DNA from: AP-16 sp963755055
Lineage (GTDB): Bacteria; Pseudomonadota; Alphaproteobacteria; Rhizobiales; Xanthobacteraceae
Assembly: GCA_963755055.1 (NCBI GenBank)
Contig: CAVWIS010000055.1
Coordinates: forward strand, 1 to 64,000
Direction: 5' to 3'
Length of the DNA stretch: 64,000 nt
Shown: positions 1 to 15,227 of the stretch, in pieces
How positions within the stretch are numbered: position 1 is the stretch's first letter
Layout of the letters: every line of letters starts with the position of its first letter
The notes under the pieces: model-generated
What the model was told of the DNA's origin: nothing
The model's database searches: none
The model's input: only the letters and a program-made list of their open reading frames with translations
Program-made: the position numbers and the translations under genes

Positions 1-155
1 GGACGACGGCAGCGGCGAGGCATCGAGCCCGCCGTCGTCTGCCGTCCGCCGAGAGACAGAGAACACACGACGAGGATGGAGGACCGAGCAGGCCGGGGCG
101 TCAGGCTCGCTGCCGTCCCCGATCCGTCGTCCGTCCGCCGTAGAGGAGACCTTCG
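1..155. other. Leader region upstream of rpoC with repeated GTCGTC/GTCCGCCG blocks
   Basis: No gene is seen. The block CCGTCGTCTGCCGTCCGCCG (about 32-51) recurs in altered form near 123-141, and the first ten bases are complementary to part of it, so the stretch can fold. A purine-rich AGGAGA Shine-Dalgarno lies just before the rpoC ATG. In most bacteria rpoB ends immediately upstream, so this is probably the rpoB-rpoC spacer; rpoB itself is not in the window. Confidence 0.5.
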
Positions 156-4359
<4,204 letters not shown>

Positions 4360-4394
4360 GCGGTCTGGTCTCGGCCGGCATTGCCCGGCCCATT

Positions 4395-4430
4395 GCGGCT
4401 CGCGGGAGGTTCAGCCTCCCCGCGAGCCGC
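4395..4430 (+). terminator. GC-rich hairpin after rpoC, possible terminator/attenuator
   Basis: A 15-16 bp nearly perfect stem (GCGGCTCGCGGGAGG pairing with CCTCCCCGCGAGCCGC, one bulge) around a 5-nt loop. There is no U-tract after it, so it may be a Rho-assisted or weak terminator, or only a structural barrier. Confidence 0.45.
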
Positions 4431-4489
4431 CGGTTCTCCGGGGGCCCGCCGGCACGGCGCAGACCCACGGATTGCGCGGGTTCCGGGCC

Positions 4490-4518
4490 TTGACACCCCG
4501 TGATCCGGCCGATACATA
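4490..4518 (+). promoter_or_regulatory. Candidate promoter for the rpsL-rpsG-fusA-tuf operon
   Basis: A perfect -35 hexamer TTGACA (4490-4495), a 17-bp spacer, and TACATA (4513-4518) as a weak -10. It sits 268 bp before the rpsL start and after the hairpin that follows rpoC. The -35 is convincing; the -10 is poor. Confidence 0.4.
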
Positions 4519-4786
4519 CCACCCACTTTCACGGCAGGCGGTGAGCTTCCCCCCGTCGGTACGGCGCGTCCCAGTGCCTCGACCAAAGACGCTCAAACGC
4601 TGCTTCTGACAGCTCTGTGTCAGGTTGAATGATGCATGACCGCGCCGCCGACGGCGTCGTGGTCCTCTGTCGACGGACGAGCGCCGCTCCGCACCCAATG
4701 CGGATGGCGTGGTTTTCGTTTTGCGCGCCGGCGTTCCGGGGCGTCCGATCGGGGCGAAAGCCCTTGGAAACAGGTGAATACGAGCG

Positions 4787-5158
4787 ATGCCGACAGTCAA
4801 CCAGCTGATCCGCAAGCCACGCGTGCCCCTCAAGAGCCGCAACAAGGTGCCGGCCCTTCAGGCCTCGCCGCAGAAGCGCGGGGTGTGCACCCGCGTCTAT
4901 ACGACGACGCCGAAGAAGCCGAACTCGGCGCTGCGCAAGGTCGCGAAGGTGAGGCTGACCAACGGTTTCGAGGTGATCGGTTACATACCGGGCGAGGGTC
5001 ACAATCTGCAGGAGCATTCGGTGGTGATGATCCGCGGCGGGCGGGTGAAGGACCTGCCCGGCGTGCGCTATCACATCCTGCGCGGCGTGCTCGACACCCA
5101 GGGCGTCAAGAACCGCAAGCAGCGGCGATCGAAGTACGGAGCGAAGCGGCCGAAGTGA
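4787..5158 (+). CDS. rpsL: 30S ribosomal protein S12 (uS12)
   Basis: Protein of the decoding centre of the 30S subunit, 123 residues, the usual length. The N-terminus MPTVNQLIRKPR and the conserved loops TTTPKKPNSALRK and GRVKDLPGVRYH are intact. The lysines in those loops that are classically altered in streptomycin-resistant mutants are wild type. First gene of the str operon (rpsL, rpsG, fusA, tuf). The gap to rpsG is 128 bp. A weak GGTGAAT-like purine stretch precedes the ATG. Confidence 0.98.
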   Translation: MPTVNQLIRKPRVPLKSRNKVPALQASPQKRGVCTRVYTTTPKKPNSALRKVAKVRLTNGFEVIGYIPGEGHNLQEHSVVMIRGGRVKDLPGVRYHILRGVLDTQGVKNRKQRRSKYGAKRPK

Positions 5159-5286
5159 TCGGTTGCCGACGCGTCATCGGGCGGGTCGCAGCCGGGTCAC
5201 CTGAAGCTATCGAGACGTGGACCGCCGGGGTGAGCCCGGCCAGGACCGGCGAGCGCCGGACCTGACGAAACAGAGAGACGAGAGCG

Positions 5287-5757
5287 ATGTCCCGCCGTCA
5301 CAGCGCGGAAAAGCGCGAGATCATGCCGGACCCGAAATTCGGGAACGCGGTGGTCACCAAGTTCATGAACTCGATCATGCATGCCGGCAAGAAGTCGGTG
5401 GCCGAGAAGATCGTCTACGACGCCTTCGACATCATCGAGGGCAAGACCAAGCAGAACGCGATCGGCGTGTTCGAGCAGGCGCTCGACAACGTGATGCCGT
5501 CGATCGAGGTGCGCTCGCGCCGGGTCGGCGGCGCCACCTACCAGGTGCCGGTCGAGGTGCGGACCTCGCGGCGCCAGGCGCTGGGCATCCGCTGGATCAT
5601 CACGGCGGCGCGCGAGCGCAACGAGAAGACCATGACCGAGCGGCTCTCCGCCGAGCTGCTCGACGCGTCGAACAACCGGGGGAACGCCGTCAAGAAGCGC
5701 GAGGACACGCATCGGATGGCGGAAGCCAACCGTGCGTTCTCGCATTACCGCTGGTAA
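5287..5757 (+). CDS. rpsG: 30S ribosomal protein S7 (uS7)
   Basis: Primary 16S rRNA-binding protein that nucleates assembly of the 30S head, 156 residues as usual. It begins MSRRHSAEKREIMPDPKFGN, shows the conserved GKKSVAEKIVYDAF and ALDNVMPSIEVRSRRVGG segments, and ends with the alphaproteobacterial tail ANRAFSHYRW. GAGACGAGAGCG precedes the ATG. In E. coli S7 is the autogenous translational repressor of the str operon; whether that applies here cannot be read from the sequence. Confidence 0.98.
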   Translation: MSRRHSAEKREIMPDPKFGNAVVTKFMNSIMHAGKKSVAEKIVYDAFDIIEGKTKQNAIGVFEQALDNVMPSIEVRSRRVGGATYQVPVEVRTSRRQALGIRWIITAARERNEKTMTERLSAELLDASNNRGNAVKKREDTHRMAEANRAFSHYRW

Positions 5758-5789
5758 CCGGCGGACCGAACCGTCTCGAGGAATTCCCC

Positions 5790-7862
<2,073 letters not shown>

Positions 7863-7915
7863 CCTGTCGAGACGCTTTTCAGCAAAGCGCCAGAGAAACA
7901 CCAACGGAGTGTCCC

Positions 7916-9106
<1,191 letters not shown>

Positions 9107-9261
9107 GCCGGCGAGGCGCCGGGCTGACGCGCGGCGAGACGGACAACAGGGTCGGACGACAGAGGACGGAGGACAGGGGACAGACGCTTTTCGGACGCAC
9201 GCATCGCCGGGTCGAGACTTGACCTGCCGTTCATCGTCCGCCGTTTGTCGTCGAGCACATC
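9107..9261. repeat. tuf-rpsJ spacer with GGACGACAGAGGACGG-type repeats
   Basis: A 155-bp spacer rich in short GACGGACAACAGG / GGACGACAGAGGACGG units (about 9139-9184), faced by CATCGTCCGCCGTTTGTCGTC (9233-9253), which is partly complementary. Similar GTCGTC/GTCCGCCG blocks occur upstream of rpoC at the start of the window, so this looks like a small dispersed palindromic motif at operon junctions. Confidence 0.4.
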
Positions 9262-9570
9262 ATGAACGGTCAAAATATCCGCATCCGGCTGAAAGCCTTC
9301 GATCATCGCATCCTCGACGCGTCGACCCGCGAGATCGTCAACACCGCCAAGCGCACCGGCGCGCAGGTGCGCGGGCCGATCCCGCTGCCGACCAAGATCG
9401 AGAAATTCACCGTCAACCGCTCGCCGCACATCGACAAGAAGAGCCGCGAGCAGTTCGAGATGCGCACCCACAAGCGCCTGCTCGACATCGTGGATCCGAC
9501 GCCGCAGACGGTCGACGCCCTGATGAAGCTCGATCTGGCCGCCGGCGTCGACGTCGAGATCAAGCTGTGA
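9262..9570 (+). CDS. rpsJ: 30S ribosomal protein S10 (uS10)
   Basis: Head protein of the 30S subunit that also acts as NusE in antitermination, 102 residues. MNGQNIRIRLKAFDHRILD and the conserved RTGAQVRGPIPLPT and RSPHIDKKSREQFE segments are clear. It opens the S10 operon after a 155-bp spacer. The ATG at 9262 is preceded only by a weak purine stretch, GTCGAGCACATC. Confidence 0.97.
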   Translation: MNGQNIRIRLKAFDHRILDASTREIVNTAKRTGAQVRGPIPLPTKIEKFTVNRSPHIDKKSREQFEMRTHKRLLDIVDPTPQTVDALMKLDLAAGVDVEIKL

Positions 9571-9595
9571 GCCGGAAGGGCTCGACCGAGAAGGT

Positions 9596-10339
9596 ATGAA
9601 CGACATGCGCTCCGGGGTGATCGCACAGAAGGTTGGGATGACGCGGGTCTTCACCGATGCCGGCGACCATGTGCCGGTGACGGTGCTCAAGCTCGCCAAT
9701 TGCCAGGTCGTGGCCCACCGCACCAAGGACAAGGGCGGCTACGTGGCGCTGCAGCTCGGCTCCGGCAGCCGCAAGGTCAAGAACGTCGCCAAGGCCGAGC
9801 GCGGGCATTTCGCCGTCGCCAAGGTCGAGCCCAAGCGCAAGCTCGCCGAGTTCCGCGTCAGCGAGGATCAGCTGATCCCGGTCGGCGCCGAGATCACGGC
9901 CGACCATTTCGTGATCGGGCAGTTCGTCGACGTCACCGGCACCTCGATCGGCAAGGGCTTTGCCGGCGGCATGAAGCGGTGGAACTTCGGCGGCCTGCGC
10001 GCCTCCCACGGCGTGTCGATCTCGCACCGCTCGCTGGGCTCCACCGGCGGCCGGCAGGATCCCGGCAAGACTTTCAAGAACAAGAAGATGGCCGGCCATC
10101 TCGGCGTCGAGCGGGTGACCACGCTCAATCTCAAGGTGGTGCAGACCGACGTCGCGCGCGGCCTCATCCTGGTGGAGGGCGCGGTGCCCGGCGCCAAGGG
10201 CGGCTGGATCACCGTGCGCGACGCGGTGAAGAAGGCGCTGCCGGAGGCGGCCCCGAAGCCCGGCGCGTTCCGTCTCGCCGAGGGTACCCCGCCGCCATCC
10301 GGCGACGCCGCGCCGCCGGCCGCGACCGAGGGAGCGTGA
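9596..10339 (+). CDS. rplC: 50S ribosomal protein L3 (uL3)
   Basis: Early-assembly 23S-binding protein near the peptidyl-transferase centre, 247 residues. RSGVIAQKVGMTRVF at the N-terminus, and KGFAGGMKRWNFGGLRASHG and STGGRQDPGKTFKNKKMAGHLG in the loop that reaches the catalytic centre, are conserved. The glutamine in GGRQDPGK is the residue methylated by PrmB in relatives. The C-terminal 30 residues are Ala/Pro-rich and not conserved. Two starts are possible: ATG 9596 or ATG 9605 (MRSGVIAQ, the usual family start); GAGAAGG serves the first at short spacing and the second at long spacing. Confidence 0.96.
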   Translation: MNDMRSGVIAQKVGMTRVFTDAGDHVPVTVLKLANCQVVAHRTKDKGGYVALQLGSGSRKVKNVAKAERGHFAVAKVEPKRKLAEFRVSEDQLIPVGAEITADHFVIGQFVDVTGTSIGKGFAGGMKRWNFGGLRASHGVSISHRSLGSTGGRQDPGKTFKNKKMAGHLGVERVTTLNLKVVQTDVARGLILVEGAVPGAKGGWITVRDAVKKALPEAAPKPGAFRLAEGTPPPSGDAAPPAATEGA

Positions 10340-10340
10340 C

Positions 10341-10961
10341 ATGGAGCTGAAGGTAACCACTCTCGACGGCACCGCATCCGGCACGGTCACGCTGTCGGAC
10401 GCGATCTTCGGCCTCGAGCCGCGCCCCGACATCCTGCAGCGCTGCGTCAAATGGCAGCTCGCCAAGCGCCGCAGCGGCACCCATAAGGTGAAGAACCGGG
10501 CCGAGATCTCGCGCACCGGCAAGAAGATGTACCGGCAGAAGGGCACCGGCGGCGCCCGCCACGGCTCGCAGCGCGCCAACCTGTTCCGCGGCGGCGGCCG
10601 GTCGTTCGGACCGCTGGTGCGCAGCCACGAGATCGGCCTGCCGAAGAAGGTGCGGGCGCTGGCGCTCCGCCACGCGCTCTCCGCCAAGGCCAAGGACGGC
10701 GCCATCATCGTCATCGACAAGGCGACGGTGACCGATCCCAAGACCAAGACGCTGATCGCCCGCTTCGACAAGCTCGGCCTCGACAACGCGCTGGTGATCG
10801 ACGGCTCCGAGGTCGAGATGAACTTCCGCCTGGCGGCGCGCAACATTCCCAACGTCGACGTGCTGCCGATCCAGGGCATCAACGTCTACGACATCATGCG
10901 GCGCACCAGGCTGGTGCTGACCAGGGCGGCCCTCGACGCGCTGGAGGCGCGCTTCACATGA
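10341..10961 (+). CDS. rplD: 50S ribosomal protein L4 (uL4)
   Basis: Exit-tunnel protein, 206 residues. The extended loop RTGKKMYRQKGTGGARHGSQ and the globular GPLVRSHEIGLPKKVRALALRHALS segment are intact. It begins one base after the rplC stop and overlaps rplW by ATGA, so the genes are translationally coupled. In E. coli L4 represses its own operon at transcription and translation; no such leader was recognised here. Confidence 0.97.
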   Translation: MELKVTTLDGTASGTVTLSDAIFGLEPRPDILQRCVKWQLAKRRSGTHKVKNRAEISRTGKKMYRQKGTGGARHGSQRANLFRGGGRSFGPLVRSHEIGLPKKVRALALRHALSAKAKDGAIIVIDKATVTDPKTKTLIARFDKLGLDNALVIDGSEVEMNFRLAARNIPNVDVLPIQGINVYDIMRRTRLVLTRAALDALEARFT

Positions 10962-11254
10962 ATCCGGAACCGCGCCACTACGACGTGATCATCGCCCCGG
11001 TCATCACCGAGAAGGCGACGCTCGCCTCCGAGCACAACCAGGTGATCTTCAAGGTGGCGCGCACCGCCACCAAGCCGCAGATCAAGGAAGCCGTGGAGAA
11101 GCTCTTCGACGTCAAGGTGAAGAGCGTCAACACGCTGGTGCGCAAGGGCAAGTTCAAGCGATCCCGGGGCTTCGCCGGGTTCCAGTCGGACGTCAAGAAA
11201 GCGATCGTGACCCTCGAAGAGGGCCACCGGATCGACGTGACGACCGGGCTGTAG
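10958..11254 (+). CDS. rplW: 50S ribosomal protein L23 (uL23)
   Basis: Protein at the tunnel exit and docking site for trigger factor and SRP, 98 residues. It shows HYDVIIAPVITEKATLASE, the FKVARTATKPQIKEAVEKLFDVKV core and the GRKSRFKRSRG-like basic segment (RKGKFKRSRGFAG). The start ATG overlaps the rplD stop (ATGA). Confidence 0.97.
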   Translation: MNPEPRHYDVIIAPVITEKATLASEHNQVIFKVARTATKPQIKEAVEKLFDVKVKSVNTLVRKGKFKRSRGFAGFQSDVKKAIVTLEEGHRIDVTTGL

Positions 11255-11277
11255 ACGGGCGCGAGCGAGGAAGCGAC

Positions 11278-12114
11278 ATGGCACTCAAGACGTTCAAGCC
11301 GGTCACGCCCAGCCAGCGCCAGCTGGTGATCGTCGATCGTTCCGGCCTGCACAAGGGCAAGCCGATCAAGGCGCTGACCGAGGGCAAGTCGTCGACCGGA
11401 GCGCGCAACAATACCGGCCGGACCACTGTGCGGTTCCGCGGCGGCGGCCACAAGCAGACCTATCGGCAGGTCGACTTCAAGCGGCGCAAGTTCGACATGC
11501 CGGCGCGGGTCGAGCGCATCGAGTACGATCCCAACCGCACCGGCTTCATCGCGCTGATCAAGTACGAGGACGGCGAGCTGAGCTACATCCTGGCGCCGCA
11601 GCGGCTCGGCGAGGGCGACATGGTGGTCGCCGGCGAGCACGTCGACGTCAAGCCGGGCAACGCCATGCCGATGGCGAGCATGCCAATCGGCACCATCGTG
11701 CACAATATCGAGTTCAAGATCGGCAAGGGCGGGCAGCTGGCGCGCTCCGCCGGCACCTATGCGCAGATCGTCGGGCGCGACCAGGACTACGTGATCCTGC
11801 GCCTGAGCTCGGGCGAGCAGCGCCTGGTCCACGGCCGCTGCATGGCGACGGTCGGCGCGGTGTCGAACCCCGACAACATGAACACCTCGATCGGCAAGGC
11901 CGGGCGCAAGCGCTGGATGGGCCGGCGCCCGCACAATCGCGGCGTCACCATGAACCCGATCGACCATCCGCACGGCGGCGGCGAGGGCAAGACGTCGGGC
12001 GGCCGGCATCCGGTCACCCCGTGGGGCTTCCCCACCAAGGGCAAGAAGACCCGCAAGAACAAGTCGACCAGCAAGTTCATCATCTCGAGCCGCCACGCGC
12101 GGAAGAAGAAATAG
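11278..12114 (+). CDS. rplB: 50S ribosomal protein L2 (uL2)
   Basis: Core 23S-binding protein required for subunit association and peptidyl transfer, 278 residues. Conserved blocks are GRNNTGRTTVRFRGGGHK-like (ARNNTGRTTVRFRGGGHKQ), the VHNIEFKIGKGGQLARSAG core, and MNPIDHPHGGGEGKTSGGRH, whose histidine (the family's His229 equivalent) is present. AAGGAAGCGAC-like purines (GAGGAAGCGAC) precede the ATG. Confidence 0.98.
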   Translation: MALKTFKPVTPSQRQLVIVDRSGLHKGKPIKALTEGKSSTGARNNTGRTTVRFRGGGHKQTYRQVDFKRRKFDMPARVERIEYDPNRTGFIALIKYEDGELSYILAPQRLGEGDMVVAGEHVDVKPGNAMPMASMPIGTIVHNIEFKIGKGGQLARSAGTYAQIVGRDQDYVILRLSSGEQRLVHGRCMATVGAVSNPDNMNTSIGKAGRKRWMGRRPHNRGVTMNPIDHPHGGGEGKTSGGRHPVTPWGFPTKGKKTRKNKSTSKFIISSRHARKKK

Positions 12115-12123
12115 GGGCGGACG

Positions 12124-12402
12124 ATGACACGATCACTGTGGAAGGGTCCATTCGTCGACGGCTACCTGTTGAAGAAGGCGGAGGCCGCGCGCTCGTCCGA
12201 GCGGCGCGAGGTGATCAAGATCTGGAGCCGCCGCTCGACCATTCTGCCGCAGTTCGTCGGGCTGACGTTCGGCGTCTACAACGGCCAGAAGCACATCCCG
12301 GTGCTGGTCACCGAGGAGATGGTCGGTCACAAGTTCGGCGAGTTCTCGCCGACACGGACGTTCTACGGCCATTCGGCCGACCGCAAAGCCAAGCGCAGCT
12401 GA
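12124..12402 (+). CDS. rpsS: 30S ribosomal protein S19 (uS19)
   Basis: Head protein contacting the A-site finger, 92 residues. MTRSLWKGPFVDGYLLKK at the N-terminus and the KIWSRRSTILPQFVGLTFGVYNG core are diagnostic, and the tail HKFGEFSPTRTFYGHSADRK is intact. The GGGGCGGACG before the ATG is a weak Shine-Dalgarno, 9 bp after rplB. Confidence 0.97.
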   Translation: MTRSLWKGPFVDGYLLKKAEAARSSERREVIKIWSRRSTILPQFVGLTFGVYNGQKHIPVLVTEEMVGHKFGEFSPTRTFYGHSADRKAKRS

Positions 12403-12423
12403 GGTCTTAGGGAAGCCGCAACG

Positions 12424-12804
12424 ATGAGCAAGCGCGCCCACGAACGGAGCCTCGGCGAGAACGAGGCCAAGGCGGTTGCCCGGATGCTCCGGGTGTCGCC
12501 GCAGAAGCTCAACCTGGTGGCGGCGCTGATCCGCGGCAAGAAGGTCGCCGCCGCGCTCGCCGATCTGGAGTTCTCGCGCAAGCGGATCGCCCGCGATGTC
12601 CGCAAGTGCCTGGAATCGGCGATCGCCAACGCCGAGAACAACCACGACCTCGACGTCGACGATCTCGTCGTCGCCGAGGCGCATGTGGGCAAAGCCCTGG
12701 TGCTCAAGCGATTCTCGCCGCGCGCGCGCGGCCGGATGGGCAAGATCATGAAACCGTTCGCCAACCTGACGATCGTCGTGCGTCAGGTCGAGGCCGCAGC
12801 TTAG
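12424..12804 (+). CDS. rplV: 50S ribosomal protein L22 (uL22)
   Basis: Tunnel-lining protein, 126 residues. The globular part contains VSPQKLNLVAALIRGKKV and the extended beta-hairpin is ALVLKRFSPRARGRMGKIMKPF. Macrolide-resistance mutations in other bacteria map to this hairpin, which is unaltered in length here. It is followed 16 bp later by rpsC. Confidence 0.97.
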   Translation: MSKRAHERSLGENEAKAVARMLRVSPQKLNLVAALIRGKKVAAALADLEFSRKRIARDVRKCLESAIANAENNHDLDVDDLVVAEAHVGKALVLKRFSPRARGRMGKIMKPFANLTIVVRQVEAAA

Positions 12805-12820
12805 GATTGGGGACTTAGCG

Positions 12821-13519
12821 ATGGGCCAGAAGGTCAATCCGGTCGGCTTGCGTCTCGGCATCAACCGGACGTGGGATTCCCGCTGGTACGCCGGCAAGGG
12901 CGACTACGGGATGCTGCTGCACGAGGACATGAAGATCCGCGAGGAGCTGCTCAAGCAGCTCAAGCAGGCGGCAGTGTCGAAGATCGTCATCGAGCGCCCG
13001 CACAAGAAGTGCCGGGTGACGATTCATTCGGCGCGTCCCGGCGTGGTGATCGGCAAGAAGGGCGCCGACATCGAGAAGCTGCGCAAGAAGGTCGCCGACC
13101 TCACCAATTCCGACGTGGTGATTAACATCGTCGAGATCAGGAAGCCGGAGCTCGACGCCCAGCTGGTGGCCGAATCGATCGCCCAGCAGCTCGAGCGCCG
13201 CGTCGCCTTCCGCCGCGCCATGAAGCGCGCCGTGCAGTCGGCGATGCGGCTCGGCGCCGAGGGCATCCGCATCAACTGCTCGGGGCGCCTGGGCGGCGCC
13301 GAGATCGCCCGCATGGAGTGGTACCGCGAGGGGCGGGTGCCGCTGCACACGCTGCGCGCCGACGTCGACTACGGCGTCGCCACCGCGTTCACCACCTACG
13401 GCACCTGCGGCGTCAAGGTGTGGATCTTCAAGGGCGAGATCCTCGAGCACGACCCGATGGCGCAGGACAAGCGGCTCGCCGAGGGCGAAGCCGGCCGCCC
13501 GCGCCGCGACGCCGCGTGA
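12821..13519 (+). CDS. rpsC: 30S ribosomal protein S3 (uS3)
   Basis: mRNA-entry protein with helicase function, 232 residues. N-terminal KH domain carries GVVIGKKGADIEKLRKKV (GXXG loop GKKG), and the C-terminal domain carries RVAFRRAMKRAVQSAMRLGAEG and TTYGTCGVKVWIFKGEI. The last 20 residues are variable and Arg/Ala-rich. GGGGACTTAGCG precedes the ATG. Confidence 0.97.
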   Translation: MGQKVNPVGLRLGINRTWDSRWYAGKGDYGMLLHEDMKIREELLKQLKQAAVSKIVIERPHKKCRVTIHSARPGVVIGKKGADIEKLRKKVADLTNSDVVINIVEIRKPELDAQLVAESIAQQLERRVAFRRAMKRAVQSAMRLGAEGIRINCSGRLGGAEIARMEWYREGRVPLHTLRADVDYGVATAFTTYGTCGVKVWIFKGEILEHDPMAQDKRLAEGEAGRPRRDAA

Positions 13520-13549
13520 CGGCAGAGAAGAGAACGGAAGAACCTCGCC

Positions 13550-13963
13550 ATGCTGCAACCCGCTCGGACGAAATTCCGCAAGGCGCACAAGGGGCGCATC
13601 CACGGCACCGCCACGTCCGGAACCGAGCTCAATTTCGGTCAGTACGGCCTCAAGGCGCTGGAGCCCGACCGGGTGACGGCGCGACAGATCGAGGCGGCGC
13701 GGCGCGCCATGACCCGGCACATGAAGCGCGCCGGGCGGGTGTGGATCCGCATCTTCCCCGACGTGCCGGTGTCGAAGAAGCCGATCGAGGTGCGCATGGG
13801 CAAGGGCAAGGGCACGCCCGAGCTCTGGGTCTGCCGCATCAAGCCGGGCCGCATCATGTTCGAGATCGACGGCGTGTCGGTCCAGGTGGCGCGCGAGGCG
13901 CTGGCGCTGGCCGCCGCCAAGCTGCCGATCAAGACGCGGTTCATCGAGCGCATCGCCGAATAG
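13550..13963 (+). CDS. rplP: 50S ribosomal protein L16 (uL16)
   Basis: tRNA-contacting protein of the large subunit, 137 residues. It begins MLQPARTKFRKAHKGRIHG, with LNFGQYGLKALEPDRVTARQ and RVWIRIFPDVPVSKKPIEVRMGKGKGTPE. The arginine after KGKGTPELWVC-R matches the alphaproteobacterial form. GAAGAACCTCGCC precedes the ATG. Confidence 0.97.
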   Translation: MLQPARTKFRKAHKGRIHGTATSGTELNFGQYGLKALEPDRVTARQIEAARRAMTRHMKRAGRVWIRIFPDVPVSKKPIEVRMGKGKGTPELWVCRIKPGRIMFEIDGVSVQVAREALALAAAKLPIKTRFIERIAE

Positions 13964-13974
13964 GGATTGAGGCC

Positions 13975-14181
13975 ATGAAAGCCGAGGACGCCAGGCACAT
14001 GACGGTGGACCAGCTCAACGACGAGCTGCTCAAGCTCAAGAAGGAGCGGTTCAACCTGCGCTTCCAGCGCGCCACCGGGCAATTGGAGAATACCGCGCGG
14101 GTTCGCGTGGTGCGGCGCGACATTGCGCGGATCATGACGATCGCGCGGCAGAAACGCGCCGGCGGCAAGCCGGCGAAGTGA
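13975..14181 (+). CDS. rpmC: 50S ribosomal protein L29 (uL29)
   Basis: Small two-helix protein near the tunnel exit, 68 residues: MKAEDARHMTVDQLNDELLK, LKKERFNLRFQRATGQLENT and a basic tail. The ATG at 13975 follows GATTGAGGCC, 11 bp after the rplP stop. A longer upstream reading in this frame overlaps rplP and rpsC and is not real. Confidence 0.96.
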   Translation: MKAEDARHMTVDQLNDELLKLKKERFNLRFQRATGQLENTARVRVVRRDIARIMTIARQKRAGGKPAK

Positions 14182-14192
14182 GGAGACCTTAG

Positions 14193-14438
14193 ATGCCGAA
14201 GCGGATGCTGCAGGGCGTCGTGGTGAGCGACAAGCAGGACAAGACGGTGATCGTCCGCGTCGAGCGCCGCTTCACCCACCCGCTGTTCAAGAAGACGGTG
14301 AGGCGAAGCAAGAAGTACCACGCCCACGACGAGGCGAACGAGTTCGCGGTCGGCGACACGGTGTGGATCGAGGAGCACAGCCCGATCTCCAAGCTCAAGC
14401 GCTGGGCGGTTGCCCGGGGCGAGAAGAGGGCAAAATGA
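14193..14438 (+). CDS. rpsQ: 30S ribosomal protein S17 (uS17)
   Basis: Primary 16S binder with an OB fold, 81 residues: MPKRMLQGVVVSDKQDKTVI, RRFTHPLFKKTVRRSKKYHAHDE and VGDTVWIEEHSPISKLKRWAV. It ends the S10 operon set; a near-perfect palindrome lies in the spacer before rplN. Confidence 0.97.
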   Translation: MPKRMLQGVVVSDKQDKTVIVRVERRFTHPLFKKTVRRSKKYHAHDEANEFAVGDTVWIEEHSPISKLKRWAVARGEKRAK

Positions 14439-14467
14439 GCGTGGTTGAGCGCGCAGGGGCATCGACT

Positions 14468-14518
14468 GGCGCATGCTCCTGTCGGCGGGACGGTGACCGT
14501 CCCGCCGGAGCATGCGCC
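14468..14518. repeat. Palindromic element between rpsQ and rplN
   Basis: Almost perfect inverted repeat: GGCGCATGCTCC, then GGCGGGACGGT facing ACCGTCCCGCC, then GGAGCATGCGCC. The outer arm GGCGCATG-T/C-TC resembles the element between rplR and rpsE (17701-17749) and a weaker one before rpsK. It lies inside a ribosomal operon and has no U-tract, so it is more likely an RNA structure or mobile palindrome than a terminator. Confidence 0.7.
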
Positions 14519-14541
14519 GGCAACAGAGGACGAGGTGCATC

Positions 14542-14910
14542 ATGATTCAGATGCAGACCAACCTCGACGTGGCGGACAATTCCGGCGCGCGTCGCGTCAT
14601 GTGCATCAAGGTGCTGGGCGGCTCGAAGCGGAAATACGCGACCGTCGGCGACGTCATCGTCGTCTCCGTCAAGGAGGCGATCCCGCGCGGCCGCGTCAAG
14701 AAGGGCGAGGTGATGAAGGCGGTCGTGGTCAGGGTGTCGAAGGACATCAGGCGCCCCGACGGCTCGATCATCCGCTTCGACCGCAACGCCGCGGTGCTGA
14801 TCAACGCCCAGGCGGAGCCGATCGGGACCCGCATCTTCGGCCCGGTGCCGCGCGAGCTGCGCGCCAAGAACCACATGAAGATCATCTCGCTCGCGCCGGA
14901 GGTGCTGTGA
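14542..14910 (+). CDS. rplN: 50S ribosomal protein L14 (uL14)
   Basis: Intersubunit-bridge protein, 122 residues, the family length: MIQMQTNLDVADNSGARRVM, GDVIVVSVKEAIPRGRVKKG and IGTRIFGPVPRELRAKNHMKIISLAPEVL-like end. The ATG at 14542 follows GAGGACGAGGTGCATC. The rplX start overlaps its stop (TGATG). Confidence 0.97.
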   Translation: MIQMQTNLDVADNSGARRVMCIKVLGGSKRKYATVGDVIVVSVKEAIPRGRVKKGEVMKAVVVRVSKDIRRPDGSIIRFDRNAAVLINAQAEPIGTRIFGPVPRELRAKNHMKIISLAPEVL

Positions 14911-15227
14911 TGGCGGCGCGCATCCGCAAGGGCGACAAGGTGGTCGTGCTCTCCGGCCGCGACAAGGGGCGCACCGGCGAGGTCATCCGGGTGATGCGGG
15001 CCGTCGACCGCGCGCTGGTGCGCGGCGTCCATATCGCCAAGCGCCACCAGCGCCAGACCGCCGCCCAGGAAGGCGGCATCATCTCCAAGGAGACGCCGAT
15101 CCACCTGTCCAACCTGGCGATCGCCGACCCCAAGGACGGCAAGCCGACCAGGGTCGGCTTCAAGATCCAGCCGGACGGCAAGAAGGTGCGGGTGGCCAAG
15201 CGTTCGGGAGTCGAGATCGATGGCTGA
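14910..15227 (+). CDS. rplX: 50S ribosomal protein L24 (uL24)
   Basis: Assembly-initiating protein with a KOW motif, 105 residues: MAARIRKGDKVVVLSGRDKG, VRGVHIAKRHQRQTAAQEGG, PIHLSNLAIADPKDGKPTRVG. Start overlaps rplN by one base, and the end overlaps the rplE start by eight bases. Confidence 0.97.
   Translation: MAARIRKGDKVVVLSGRDKGRTGEVIRVMRAVDRALVRGVHIAKRHQRQTAAQEGGIISKETPIHLSNLAIADPKDGKPTRVGFKIQPDGKKVRVAKRSGVEIDG

Larger units (their letters stand above)
4360..4786 (+). other. rpoC-rpsL intergenic region (427 bp)
   Basis: No credible gene. It holds a strong GC-rich hairpin (4395-4430) just after rpoC, and a candidate sigma70-like promoter (4490-4518), consistent with rpoC ending one transcription unit and rpsL opening the next. 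The remaining 250 bp before rpsL may be a long leader. No recognisable S12/S7 leader fold was identified. Confidence 0.5.
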